From the NCBI RefSeq assembly GCF_017876165.1, contig NZ_JAGINQ010000007.1, positions 1 through 64,000 on the forward strand: a stretch of DNA of 64,000 nt. The letters run 5' to 3'. The position numbers were made by a program, and so were the translations under genes. The notes beneath the pieces are model-generated. The model saw only the letters and a list, made by a program, of their open reading frames with translations, was not told the origin of the DNA and ran no database searches. Positions 25,739-34,182 of this stretch are shown here, piece after piece (the stretch's first letter is position 1; each line of letters opens with the position of its first letter). This DNA comes from Azospirillum soli (GTDB lineage Bacteria; Pseudomonadota; Alphaproteobacteria; Azospirillales; Azospirillaceae).

Positions 25739-25948
25739 GCGCCAGCCAAACCGCCGCTCGGACGCGCCGTCCAGATCGTCGCGCATCCGGCCGGCGTACT
25801 GGCCCAGCCGTTCGGACAGCCCGTCCAGACCGTCGTCGCCCGACGACCGCGCGCGCTCCGCCGCTTCCCGGCTCAAGGCCTCAAGCTGGCGCGCGAAGGC
25901 GCGGTAGTCGGGGACTCGATTCCGGTCCGGTGCGTCTCGTCCATCCAT
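25526..25948 (-). CDS. Possible small protein overlapping nfeD antisense
   Basis: Residues 1 to about 72 (25948 down to about 25735) look genuinely coding: strong third-position GC, a helical charged stretch (FARQLEALSREAAERAR) and GAGGGG before the ATG. The rest runs opposite the 3' half of the NfeD gene and reads like an antisense shadow, so the true gene may be a remnant or its end may have been lost by mutation. No family recognised. Confidence 0.35.
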   Translation of the reverse strand: MDGRDAPDRNRVPDYRAFARQLEALSREAAERARSSGDDGLDGLSERLGQYAGRMRDDLDGASERRFGWRLGLFDLEPGAVRADDADGRSGGEVRPFHRPKPVADQCAPAPVDDRAFQPVQRSDVLFGPAVEPGRARRVG

Positions 25949-26192
25949 GGCCCCTCGCCATGCTGCAATGCCGCAATTACCGATGGCATGCTGACACGGT
26001 CGCGGTGGCGCGAGTATCGCGCTTACGGCGGGAAATGGCCTTCAATTCGGTGAAGTCCGGCCGGGATGGGGGAATCCGATCCGCCTAGGCCACCCGCATA
26101 GCGGTCATGCGCCGTTCGGCAAGGCGGGGCCATTGGCCGCGACCCTGGACTGCCGTATTGCTGGGTGGGCCACCATTGCCGCCGGAGCATCC

Positions 26193-27164
26193 ATGCGCGA
26201 CACCGCCACCCTCGACCGGAACGCCAGCACGAGCGGCCCGAACTCCGGCAATTCGACAGCCGGCAATTCGACAGGCGGCAATTCCCCGCGCGAGGGGCTG
26301 ATCCTGCTGGCCAGCCTCGCGCTGTTCTGGGGGACCAACTGGCCAGCGATGAAGCTGGCCGTGTCGCACATCGACCCGTGGGTCTTCCGCACGCTCTGCC
26401 TTGCGGCCGGGGGCGGCGGGCTGCTGCTGGCGGCGCGGATCGCCGGGCGAAGCCTCGCCATCCCGGCCGAAGACTGGAAGCCGCTGATCCTGGTGTCGCT
26501 GCTGAACGTCACCGGCTGGCAGCTGTTCTCCGCCTTCGGGCTGACCTACATGGGCGCCGGGCGCGCCGCCATCATCGCCTTCACCATGCCGCTGTGGGCC
26601 TCGGTCCTGGGTGTGCTTGTGCTGGGCGAACGGATGAACGCGGCTCGCATCGGCGGCCTCCTGCTGGGGCTGGCCGGCATGGGTTTCCTGCTGGCGCCGG
26701 AGCTGGAGCGCCTGCGCGCCGCGCCCTGGGGCGTGGTGATGATGCTGACGGCGGCGGTCAGCTGGGCGGCGGGCACCGTGGCGCTGAAGGCGCGGCGCTG
26801 GACCATGGACACGCTGCAACTGTCCGGCTGGCAGCTGACGCTGGGCGGGGTGCCGGTCCTGCTCGGCACGCTGGTGGCCGGGCATCCGGAAACGCTGCTG
26901 ACGGCGAGCTGGGAAAGTCTGGCCGGCGCGGTCTACGCCATGCTGATCCCGATGATCTATTGCCACTGGGCGTGGTTCCGGGTGGTCGCCCTGTTCCCGG
27001 CCAACGTGGCGGCCATCGGCACGCTGGCGATCCCGGTGGTCGGCGTGTTCTCCAGCGCCCTTCTGCTCGGCGAGAAGCTGGGCTTCGGCGAGTTGGCCGC
27101 GCTGGTGCTGGTGGTCGCGGCGCTGGGGCTGGTGCTGCTGGTTCCGGCGCGCGGCAAGGCATGA
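26193..27164 (+). CDS. DMT superfamily (EamA) transporter
   Basis: A 323-residue inner-membrane exporter with ten predicted spans in two EamA halves (about 30-165 and 175-315). Landmarks are ALFWGTNWPAMKLAVSHI at the first span and YMGAGRAAIIAFTMPLWASVLG at the end of half one. The start at 26193 has GGAG 6 nt upstream and is preferred over the ATG at 26133. The N-terminal cytoplasmic tail is unusual: an in-frame 15-bp tandem repeat gives an Asn-Ser-Thr-Gly-rich stretch (GNSTAGNSTGGNS). Substrate unknown. Confidence 0.88.
   Translation: MRDTATLDRNASTSGPNSGNSTAGNSTGGNSPREGLILLASLALFWGTNWPAMKLAVSHIDPWVFRTLCLAAGGGGLLLAARIAGRSLAIPAEDWKPLILVSLLNVTGWQLFSAFGLTYMGAGRAAIIAFTMPLWASVLGVLVLGERMNAARIGGLLLGLAGMGFLLAPELERLRAAPWGVVMMLTAAVSWAAGTVALKARRWTMDTLQLSGWQLTLGGVPVLLGTLVAGHPETLLTASWESLAGAVYAMLIPMIYCHWAWFRVVALFPANVAAIGTLAIPVVGVFSSALLLGEKLGFGELAALVLVVAALGLVLLVPARGKA
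26247..26285. repeat. 15-bp tandem repeat, 2.6 copies
   Basis: Units start at 26247, 26262 and 26277 (GGCAATTCGACAGCC, one mismatch in copy two, copy three partial). It lies inside the N-terminal tail of the EamA transporter and changes length in multiples of five residues. Confidence 0.85.
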
Positions 27165-27219
27165 GCATCGATTCGTCGGTTGGGCCGAGCGCCGGCGCGG
27201 CCCAACCTTGCGGCGGTCC

Positions 27220-27633
27220 TCAGTCGATCAGCTCATCCAGGGTCGAGCGGACGACCTGAACGATCTCCGCGCCGTAGTGGCCGACGTCGAGGTCGCGGGC
27301 GCCGACGATGATCGACAGCTCGCGCTCGGTCGTCGGGGCGAAACGGGCGATTTCCGGCACCAGTTCGTCGGGCAGGATGGCGTCGCGGGACAACCCCTCG
27401 CGCAGGGCGGCGCGGTCGCGCCAGCCGTTCAGCGCGGCGCTGATCGCCGCTTCGATCTGCTGCGATTCTTCCTTACGCTTCAGATCCTGATAGAGGACCA
27501 GCACGCGCCAGGCGCCGTCCTTGTAGGCGGTGTCGATGCGCTGCACCTCCACCGTGCGCAGGAAGGCGGACAGATGGGACTGCGCCTCCGCGTCTGCATC
27601 GGGGATTATGAAGGTGCGGATTTCCGTGCTCAT
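27220..27633 (-). CDS. Stand-alone HRDC domain protein
   Basis: A 137-residue protein. Residues about 60-130 match the HRDC fold: LNGWRDRAALREGLSRDAILPDELVPEIARFAPTTERELSII is replaced here only in part from the classic pattern, with the late HYGAEIVQVV helix also present. HRDC domains bind nucleic acid in RecQ and RNase D. The N-terminal part (about 5-55, HLSAFLRTVEVQ and WRVLVLYQD) resembles that of small HRDC proteins found with helicase or retroelement loci, but no reverse transcriptase or helicase is next to it here. Monocistronic. Confidence 0.7.
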   Translation of the reverse strand: MSTEIRTFIIPDADAEAQSHLSAFLRTVEVQRIDTAYKDGAWRVLVLYQDLKRKEESQQIEAAISAALNGWRDRAALREGLSRDAILPDELVPEIARFAPTTERELSIIVGARDLDVGHYGAEIVQVVRSTLDELID

Positions 27634-27722
27634 CCCAATCCTCGGTCAGTGCCTGACGTTCGATGCCTGGGCGGTTAGGTCGCCGCCAGGAACGTCAGCC
27701 TACACGAACCGGAGGAGGGCCG

Positions 27723-28100
27723 CTACACCAGCACGGACAGCGCGCACACGCGGGCTTCGCTGCGCGCGTAAGTGCGTGCGCCAATGCGGATCGTCTCGCC
27801 GGCCGCAAAGTCGCGGGCGCGGAGGTCCCGCAGGTGGGCGCGCAGGCTGACCACATCGGCCCCGGCCGGGTTGCGCGGAGCGACGGCACGGAGCAGCCGG
27901 GCGGCGTCGGCCTCGGCCGGTTTGGCGCGGAGATAGGCGGCCCCCACGGCCCGCGCGCCGGCCGGATCGGGCAAGGCTCGCACCAGACGGCGGACCAGCG
28001 CGGGCGCGGGGGCGGCCTGCACCGGGGGCGCCACGCTCAGGGCGAGGGCGGCGGCGAACCCGCCAAGCAGGGCACGCCGGGACAAGAGTGTGTGGCTCAT
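27723..28100 (-). CDS. Tat-exported small protein
   Basis: A 125-residue protein with a twin-arginine signal: SRRALLGGFAAALALSVA (residues 7-24) and a cleavage site after PVQA. The mature part (about 30-125) is Arg/Ala-rich and helical, with DLRARDFAAGETIRIGARTYARSEAR near the end reminiscent of a small lipid- or cofactor-binding domain; I cannot name a family. The frame is open upstream of 28100 but without coding character. It is divergent from the membrane-anchored protein gene at 28306. Confidence 0.6.
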   Translation of the reverse strand: MSHTLLSRRALLGGFAAALALSVAPPVQAAPAPALVRRLVRALPDPAGARAVGAAYLRAKPAEADAARLLRAVAPRNPAGADVVSLRAHLRDLRARDFAAGETIRIGARTYARSEARVCALSVLV

Positions 28101-28305
28101 GCCCTTCACATGGGCGGTGGCGCGGAGCCCCACCCGCACGAGGACGGCGAGGGGCCGGCGGGCGATGGGGATACCCCGACAGGCAGGAGGCGGCGGACAG
28201 GCGCCGACTTTGGCGAAGCGGGCCGAAAACGCGGACCCAAGAGCCGCCATCGCGTGTTGGAGTCGCGTGTTTGAAGCAGCGCGCGCTGCCGAAGGAGCAG
28301 ACCCC

Positions 28306-29244
28306 ATGACGGACGAGACGAAGGCCCCCCGGCGCTGGCTCCGCATCGCGGTGCTGTGCGCCCTTCCCGTGCTGTTCCTGGCCGGGACGGCGGGGGCCTT
28401 CTGGACCGGCTACCGGCTCTACGACAAGCCCTTCGTCTGGTACAACCTGAACCGCGTCGCCGCCACGGCCGACCGCGCGGCGCGGGCGGCGAACGCCGTC
28501 ACGGTGGTGGCGCTCGGCGACACGGCCCTGCGCCACGCCACCCTGGACGAGGAGGGCATGGCCAGGCTGGCTGAAAAGCACGGGGTGAAGGATCTCCAGT
28601 TCCTGCGCATCGTCCACGACCACGCGCAGTTCGCCGATTTCGAGCCCATGCTGGACGCCATCCTGGACCTGAAGCCGGAGGTCGTCCTGATCGACCTCGA
28701 CCTGCTGTTCGCGGAACGACGGGCCTTCGTCGATCTGCGCCGCTACGGCACCACGCTGACCGGCGTGGCGATGGACGGCAAGCCCTACCTGCGCGACCAG
28801 ATCGCCATCCAGTACGGCAAGAGCTGCAAGCCCGTCGGCCGCGAGGGAATGACGGCCGAGGACATCGACCGGCGCATCGAAGCGTGGCGCGAGGTGGTCG
28901 ATTCCCGCCCCGAATCGCCCATGTTCGAGCGCGTGCGGCGCTTCGCCGATCAGGCGCGGGCGGCCGGCTCGCGGGTGGCGCTGCTGCACCTCCGCCGCCC
29001 GCCAGCGCTGGAAGAACGGCTGTATGGGCCTGGAAACAGCCATGTTCCGGCCGCGCTTGCTCGCTTGAATGACCAGCCCGGCCTGCCGCTGTGGCGTTCC
29101 CCCGACACCGCGCACAAGGCCGATCTGTATTGCCACAACGCGATGCTGGGGCCGGACGGGCGCAAGCTTTACTCCGCGTGGCTGGCCGGCAGCATCGCCC
29201 AGGCGCTGTCGGAACCGCGCGTGGAAGAGGCTGCCCTGCAATAG
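28306..29244 (+). CDS. Membrane-anchored hypothetical protein (possible SGNH-like)
   Basis: A 312-residue protein with one N-terminal span (about 12-34) and a large periplasmic domain. VTVVALGDTALRHATL (about 63-78) has the look of the first block of SGNH/GDSL-type hydrolases, and a late ADLYCHNAMLGPDGRKLYSAWLAGSIAQAL resembles the C-terminal helix block of the AlgX/DltD-like branch, but a catalytic Ser-Asp-His set is not clear, so activity is uncertain. AAGGAG lies 9 nt before the start. Two adjacent palindromes follow about 95 bp after the stop. Confidence 0.55.
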   Translation: MTDETKAPRRWLRIAVLCALPVLFLAGTAGAFWTGYRLYDKPFVWYNLNRVAATADRAARAANAVTVVALGDTALRHATLDEEGMARLAEKHGVKDLQFLRIVHDHAQFADFEPMLDAILDLKPEVVLIDLDLLFAERRAFVDLRRYGTTLTGVAMDGKPYLRDQIAIQYGKSCKPVGREGMTAEDIDRRIEAWREVVDSRPESPMFERVRRFADQARAAGSRVALLHLRRPPALEERLYGPGNSHVPAALARLNDQPGLPLWRSPDTAHKADLYCHNAMLGPDGRKLYSAWLAGSIAQALSEPRVEEAALQ

Positions 29245-29337
29245 CCGCAGGGCTCGCTCCACGGCAGGCCGAAGTTCTCGCCGCGCCGACTTACTGAAAA
29301 ATCCTCTAAAATTGTGCTCACATTGCGGCGCAGCAAA

Positions 29338-29369
29338 GGATGCTTGCATCCATCCACGGCATCGTGGAT
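29338..29369. promoter_or_regulatory. Two abutting perfect palindromes
   Basis: GGATGC-TT-GCATCC (29338-29351) is followed directly by ATCCACG-GCAT-CGTGGAT (29352-29369). They lie in the AT-richer gap between the membrane protein gene and the STAS gene, about 100 bp before the latter. They could be a double operator or a cruciform-prone terminator of the upstream gene. Confidence 0.45.
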
Positions 29370-29470
29370 AAGAACACAAGTTTAGGACAGCCAAATTTCT
29401 TTGTAATCACGATGAAATACCGCTGTCATCAAAGTGAAATCTTTCCAAACATGACGGAATTGGAAATCAC

Positions 29471-29848
29471 ATGCTAATGTCCAACGCATCCCCGACGCCG
29501 CGCTCGGCGCCGAAGATTCGGCCGCAACAGCAGAGTGCCGTCATGGATTTCTCGATCCGCAACGCCCCGGCCAGCACCGAAATTCTGCTGAGCGGTCGCA
29601 TGACCTTCGCCGACCATGAGACATTCCGCACCATCATCAGCCATTTCGACCGGCCGGCCGGTCACAGGATGGTGTTCAACCTGTCGAAGCTGGACTTCGT
29701 GGACAGCTCCGGCCTTGGCATGTTGATCATCGCCCGCGACACCGCGCAGAAGAAGAACCTGGACTTCGCCATTCGCGGCGCCCGCGACGAGGTGCGGCGC
29801 CTGATCACGGTCGCGAAGTTCCACAAGATGTTCACCATCGACGACTGA
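29471..29848 (+). CDS. STAS domain protein (anti-sigma factor antagonist type)
   Basis: A 125-residue protein: a basic, probably disordered N-terminus (1-24) and one STAS domain (about 25-125). The switch motif LSKLDFVDSSGLGMLIIARD contains the Ser that a cognate kinase phosphorylates (DSSG). No anti-sigma kinase or phosphatase is adjacent. Internal ATG codons at 29477 and 29543 are alternative starts; the last would give the bare domain. Partner-switching control of stress or motility is the usual role. Confidence 0.88.
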   Translation: MLMSNASPTPRSAPKIRPQQQSAVMDFSIRNAPASTEILLSGRMTFADHETFRTIISHFDRPAGHRMVFNLSKLDFVDSSGLGMLIIARDTAQKKNLDFAIRGARDEVRRLITVAKFHKMFTIDD

Positions 29849-29963
29849 TGCGCCCTGCGGAAGCAGAACAGTCGGACCCGTCAAATTTTATCCGTTGGTT
29901 CTAAGCCCCTATTCGGGTTATGGATATTGCGTCGGGCGCGGATCAACAGGAGACGGAACGGAT

Positions 29964-30176
29964 ATGGCTTCCATCATGATCAAGAAGGCCGGCGAGGGCC
30001 TGATTACCCAGGCGCACCGCAACGCGGACGTCGGTCCGACCAGCGGCAGCTCGGTCGTCTACGAAATCCTGAACGTCCCCACGGACGTGACCGTCGATGA
30101 CGTCATCGCCGCCTTCAAGACCTTCAAGCCGTCTGACAAGAAGTACGAATACGACTTCGCCGAGCTGAAGGGCTAA
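29964..30176 (+). CDS. Hypothetical protein, 70 aa
   Basis: A small soluble protein with no family I can name. It has an N-terminal strand (ASIMIKKAGEGL), a Gly/Ser turn, and a helix with VTVDDVIAAFKTFKPSDKKYEYDFAELKG. AGGAG lies about 10 nt before the ATG, and codon use matches its neighbours. It sits alone between the STAS gene and a 99-bp palindromic repeat. The high lysine content toward the end is unusual for this GC-rich genome. Confidence 0.65.
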   Translation: MASIMIKKAGEGLITQAHRNADVGPTSGSSVVYEILNVPTDVTVDDVIAAFKTFKPSDKKYEYDFAELKG

Positions 30177-30186
30177 GCGCCGGCCG

Positions 30187-30285
30187 CGAGCCCCCATCCC
30201 AGCCTTCCCCCATGCTCCGCACGGGGGAAGGAGCTTGGTCCCCTCCCCCATGCGGAGCATGGGGGAGGGTTAGGGTGGGGGCTCG
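30187..30285. repeat. 99-bp GC-rich intergenic palindromic repeat, copy 1
   Basis: Outer arms CGAGCCCCCA (30187-30196) and TGGGGGCTCG (30276-30285) are exact reverse complements; inside, CCTCCCCCATGC and GCATGGGGGAGG form a second hairpin (about 30243-30268), and CTTCCCCCATGCTCCG pairs with the neighbouring arm in an alternative fold. Lies between convergent genes (the 70-aa gene and the ferritin-like gene). Related copies are at 38949 and 53757. Confidence 0.85.
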
Positions 30286-30294
30286 TTTCGAACC

Positions 30295-30765
30295 TCAGGC
30301 TCTCTTCGGGAAGCGCTCGATCCAGCACTCCAGTTCGGCCACATGCTCGGCCTCTTCGGAGGCAAACTCCTCGGCCATCATGCGGACCTCCGGGTCGGTC
30401 GTGGTCTTCGCCACGTCGGCGTAGAAGGCCTGACCGCGCTTCTCGCTGTCCAGCGCCAGTTCCAGCGCGTATTCCACCGTCATCATGTAGTGCGAGCCTT
30501 CCATGGAGGCCGCCTCCGGGCTTTCCCCGTCCGGCCACTGGAAATCCTCCGGGGCCAGCGCCGGGATTTCGCGGAAGCCGGAACGCTTGCGCGCCTCGGC
30601 CAGATGCAGGCGGGAGAATTCGGCCATCTTGCCGAAGAAGTCCGCCACGTCCTGGTTGCCGTAGGTCTTCATGGCCTCCGACAGGTCGGCGAAGCGGGAT
30701 GCGGCGTCCTGCTCCAGCGCGCAGGCGTGGGCGAGGAACAGGGCGGGGTCGTGGATGTCGGGCAT
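30295..30765 (-). CDS. Ferritin-like/rubrerythrin-type protein
   Basis: A 156-residue four-helix protein of the ferritin-like superfamily. Candidate di-iron ligands are Glu18 (ALEQDAASRF), a Glu/His pair in AEFSRLHLAEA, a Glu in VEYALELALDSEKRG and the final EEAEHVAELE. Probably handles iron or peroxide in the cytoplasm. Lone gene, divergent from the DUF1003 gene and convergent with the 70-aa gene across the palindromic repeat. Confidence 0.85.
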   Translation of the reverse strand: MPDIHDPALFLAHACALEQDAASRFADLSEAMKTYGNQDVADFFGKMAEFSRLHLAEARKRSGFREIPALAPEDFQWPDGESPEAASMEGSHYMMTVEYALELALDSEKRGQAFYADVAKTTTDPEVRMMAEEFASEEAEHVAELECWIERFPKRA

Positions 30766-30907
30766 GGGGTCGTGGAAATCCTTAAGTCACAATAAAAGTA
30801 GGGCCTTTCACACCATAACGCCTCGCCGGGAAAGGATCTTGCGCATATGGCGGAAGGCGGTGATGTGCGACAATTTACCTCACCCGCAATCAGCGAAGGG
30901 GTCCGTC

Positions 30908-31429
30908 ATGAACGCGTTGAACGGCCAGCGCTCCGTCTTCGGCAGCGAGGACCTGGACCGCCTGCACCACCTGCGCCAGCGCCGCCGGGCCGCGCGCGGT
31001 GCCGAGAAGCAGCCGCGCACGGCGGGCCAGCGCATCGCCGATGGCGTGGCCGCCCTGGTCGGGTCCTGGCCCTTCATCATCGGCCAGTCGGTGGCGCTGG
31101 GCCTGTGGATCGCGGCGAACGTGCTGGGCTGGGTGCACGCCTGGGACCCCTACCCCTTCATTCTGCTGAACCTCGTCCTGTCCTTCCAGGCCGCCTACAC
31201 GGCCCCCATCATCATGATGAGCCAGAACCGGCAGGCCGACATCGACCGGGCCAGGGCCACCCAGGATTACGACGTGAACCTGAAGGCCGAACTGGAGATC
31301 GAACTGCTGCACCAGAAGATCGACCTGCTGCGCGAGCAGGAGATCGCCCGCCTGACGAGGATGGTGGAGGACTTGACCACCGCGCTCGCGACCGCCAAGA
31401 ACGCGGCTCCACCGCCATCGAACGCCTGA
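30908..31429 (+). CDS. DUF1003 membrane protein
   Basis: A 173-residue protein with two membrane spans (about 51-72 and 82-102) and a C-terminal coiled coil (about 130-165). The family signature is clear: GSWPFIIGQSVALGLWI, then WDPYPFILLNLVLSFQAAYTAPIIMMSQNRQ. Function unknown. It ends 7 bp before hrpB, so both may share a transcript. Start at 30908 leaves out an upstream open stretch without coding character. Confidence 0.93.
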   Translation: MNALNGQRSVFGSEDLDRLHHLRQRRRAARGAEKQPRTAGQRIADGVAALVGSWPFIIGQSVALGLWIAANVLGWVHAWDPYPFILLNLVLSFQAAYTAPIIMMSQNRQADIDRARATQDYDVNLKAELEIELLHQKIDLLREQEIARLTRMVEDLTTALATAKNAAPPPSNA

Positions 31430-31436
31430 CTTCCGC

Positions 31437-33977
31437 ATGAGCATCCCCGCCCTCCCGATTGATCCCGTCCTGCCGGAGCTGTTGCAGGCCCTGTCCGCGC
31501 GCGGGGTCGCCATGCTTCAGGCTCCGCCGGGCGCCGGCAAGACGACGCGCGTGCCGCTGGCCCTGCTGGACCAGCCCTGGCTGGAGGGGCGCAAGGTCAT
31601 CGTGCTGGAACCGCGCCGGCTGGCCGCCCGCGCCGCCGCGCGCCGCATGGCCGCGATGCTGGGGGAAACGGTGGGCGAGACAGTCGGCTACCGCGTGCGG
31701 CTGGACACCAAGGTCGGCCCGAAGACCCGCATCGAGGTGGTGACCGACGGCCTGTTCCTGCGCCAGCTTCAGGAGGACCCCGAGTTGCCCGCCGTGGGCG
31801 CCGTGCTGTTCGACGAGTTTCACGAGCGCGGCATTGACAGCGATCTGGCGTTGGCCCTGGTGCAGGAGGCGCGCGGCGCGCTGCGCGACGACCTGCGGCT
31901 GGTGGTGATGTCGGCGACGCTGGACGGCGCGCCGGTAGCCGCGCTGCTGGACGAAGCGCCCATGGTGACCAGCGAGGGCCGCGCCTTTCCCGTGGAAACA
32001 CGCCACCTCGACGCCCCCGCCCCCGGCACGCGGATCGAGGACGCCGTGGCCGCCACCGTCCGCCGCGCCCTGCGCGAGGAGGCGGGCAACGCGCTGGTCT
32101 TCCTGCCGGGTGCGGGTGAGATCCGCCGCGTGCAGAGCCTGTTGGAACAGGCCGACCTCGGCCCCAACGTGCTGATCGCGCCGCTCTACGGCGACCTGAC
32201 GGCGGACGCGCAGGACCGCGCCATCGCGCCCAGCCCGCCGGGCATGCGCAAGATCGTGCTGGCGACCCCCATCGCCGAAACCAGCCTGACCATCGAGGGC
32301 ATCCGCATCGTCGTGGACGGCGGCCAGATGCGCGTTCCCCGCTTCGACCCGCGCAGCGGCATGACGCGGCTGGTCACGGTGAAGGTCAGTCAGGCCTCGG
32401 CCGAACAGCGCCGGGGCCGCGCCGGGCGACTGGAGCCGGGCGTCTGCTACCGCCTGTGGCCCGAAGCGACGCACAGGGCGCTGGCCGCCTTCACCGCGCC
32501 GGAGATCATGGACGCCGACCTCGCCCCGCTGGCGCTGGAACTGGCGGTGTGGGGTGTGGCCGACCCGAACACGCTGGCGTGGCTGGACCCGCCGCCGGCC
32601 GCCTCCATGGCGCAGGCGCGCGAACTGCTGCGCGAGTTGGGGGCGCTGGGCGAGGATGGGCAGATCACGCCGCATGGGCGTCGCATGGCCGGCTTCGGTG
32701 TGCACCCGCGTCTGGCGCACATGATGCTGAAGGGCAAGGAGCTGGGCCTCGGCGACCTCGCCTGCGAGGTGGCGGCGCTGCTCGGCGAGCGCGACATTAT
32801 CAGAACCCAGCCGGGCTTCCGCGACGCCGACCTGCGGCTGCGGGTGGAATTGCTGCGCGGGCTCGATGACGAGGGGCGGGTGCGCGGCGCCGGGCGCGGT
32901 CTGACCGTGGAGCGCGGCGGCGCGCAGCAGGCGTTGAAGCAGTCCCGTCAGTGGAAGCGGCAGCTGGGCGTGAAGGGCGGATCGGCGGACATCGGGGCGA
33001 CGGGCCTTCTGGTGGCGCTGGCCTACCCCGACCGCATCGGCCAGCGCCGGCCGGGCGGGAATGCCGGCGGTGCCGCCGCGCAATACCGCCTGTCGGGCGG
33101 ACGCGGCGCCTTTTTCCAGGAGGCCGAGCCGCTGACCGCCGAGGACTGGCTGGCGGTCGCCGACCTGGATGGTGCCGCGCGCGAGTCCCGCATCTTCCTG
33201 GCAGCACCAGTCACCTTGGTCGAACTGGAAGACGCCTTCGCCGATCACATCCGGACGGAAACCATCGTCGCCTGGGACGGGCGCGAGCAGGCCGTGCTGG
33301 CGCGCCGCCGCCGGATGCTGTTCGCGCTGGTGCTGAAGGACGAACGGCTGTCCAAGCCCCCCGCCGACCGGATCGCGGCGGCGATGCTGGAGGGCATCCG
33401 AGAGATGGGTCTGTCTTGCCTGCCCTGGTCCGACGAGCTGCGCCGATGGCAGTCCCGCGTCCTGTTCCTGCGCCGCATGGAAGGGGAGGAATGGCCGGAC
33501 GTCTCCGATGCCGCCCTGCTCGACACGATGGAGGAGTGGCTGACGCCCTTCCTCGACGGCGTGTCGCGCCGCGCGCATCTGGACCGGGTGGAACTGTCGA
33601 ACGCGCTGCGCGGCCTGCTGCCCTGGGCGATGCAGCAGCGGCTCGACAAGGAGGCGCCGACCCATGTGGAGGTGCCCAGCGGATCGCGCGTGCCCATCGA
33701 CTATTCCGGCGACGAGCCGGTGCTGGCCGTGCGGTTGCAGGAAATGTTCGGACTGGCCGAAACGCCGCGCATCGCCGGTGGGCGGACGTCGCTGCTGCTG
33801 CATCTGCTGTCCCCGGCGCGGCGCCCGGTGCAGGTGACCCGCGACCTCGCCAGCTTCTGGGCCAACGCCTACAAGGCGGTGAAGGCCGACCTGAAGGGCC
33901 AGTACCCGAAGCACTATTGGCCCGACAACCCGCTGGAGGCGGAACCGACCGCAAGGGCGAAGCCCAGAGGGAAGTAG
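31437..33977 (+). CDS. hrpB: ATP-dependent helicase HrpB
   Basis: An 846-residue DEAH-type RNA helicase. Motif I is PPGAGKTTRVPL (about residue 29), motif II is the DEFH variant (DEFHERGIDSDLA, about 125), motif III SATLDG, and motif VI QRRGRAGRLEPG (about 323). The helicase-associated domain and the HrpB-specific C-terminal domain (about 700-846, with the HYWPDNPLE ending) follow. Length matches the family. Its substrate in bacteria is not known. Downstream lies an 81-bp palindromic repeat. Confidence 0.95.
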   Translation: MSIPALPIDPVLPELLQALSARGVAMLQAPPGAGKTTRVPLALLDQPWLEGRKVIVLEPRRLAARAAARRMAAMLGETVGETVGYRVRLDTKVGPKTRIEVVTDGLFLRQLQEDPELPAVGAVLFDEFHERGIDSDLALALVQEARGALRDDLRLVVMSATLDGAPVAALLDEAPMVTSEGRAFPVETRHLDAPAPGTRIEDAVAATVRRALREEAGNALVFLPGAGEIRRVQSLLEQADLGPNVLIAPLYGDLTADAQDRAIAPSPPGMRKIVLATPIAETSLTIEGIRIVVDGGQMRVPRFDPRSGMTRLVTVKVSQASAEQRRGRAGRLEPGVCYRLWPEATHRALAAFTAPEIMDADLAPLALELAVWGVADPNTLAWLDPPPAASMAQARELLRELGALGEDGQITPHGRRMAGFGVHPRLAHMMLKGKELGLGDLACEVAALLGERDIIRTQPGFRDADLRLRVELLRGLDDEGRVRGAGRGLTVERGGAQQALKQSRQWKRQLGVKGGSADIGATGLLVALAYPDRIGQRRPGGNAGGAAAQYRLSGGRGAFFQEAEPLTAEDWLAVADLDGAARESRIFLAAPVTLVELEDAFADHIRTETIVAWDGREQAVLARRRRMLFALVLKDERLSKPPADRIAAAMLEGIREMGLSCLPWSDELRRWQSRVLFLRRMEGEEWPDVSDAALLDTMEEWLTPFLDGVSRRAHLDRVELSNALRGLLPWAMQQRLDKEAPTHVEVPSGSRVPIDYSGDEPVLAVRLQEMFGLAETPRIAGGRTSLLLHLLSPARRPVQVTRDLASFWANAYKAVKADLKGQYPKHYWPDNPLEAEPTARAKPRGK

Positions 33978-34029
33978 CGTTCCAAAACCCTTCTTGCTTG
34001 AGGGAGCATGGTAGCAACAACCTCTCACT

Positions 34030-34110
34030 GTCATTCCCGCGAAGGCGGGAATCCAGGGCACCCCGTCGAGTATCCGAATTGCTCTGGATCCCCGCCTTCA
34101 CGGGGATGAC
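34030..34110. repeat. 81-bp intergenic palindromic repeat, second family
   Basis: Left arm GTCATTCCCGCGAAGGCGGG (34030-34049) continuing ATCCAG, right arm CTGGATCCCCGCC onward to GATGAC (34084-34110); the arms pair nearly throughout with GT pairs and one or two mismatches. This GTCATTCCCGCGAAGGCGGGAATCC type is scattered between genes in many proteobacteria and is probably a non-autonomous MITE or REP-like element. Confidence 0.85.
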
Positions 34111-34182
34111 GGAAAGGTTAAAAAGCCTTAGACGAGGCCTCTTCCCAGTGAACCGCCCCGGCTCAGCCGCGTTTCTGTTACC

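Noticed and set aside
31212..34061. 949-codon open frame on the minus strand opposite hrpB
   Set aside because: Complete antisense overlap with a family-matched helicase; no ribosome site or recognisable domain.
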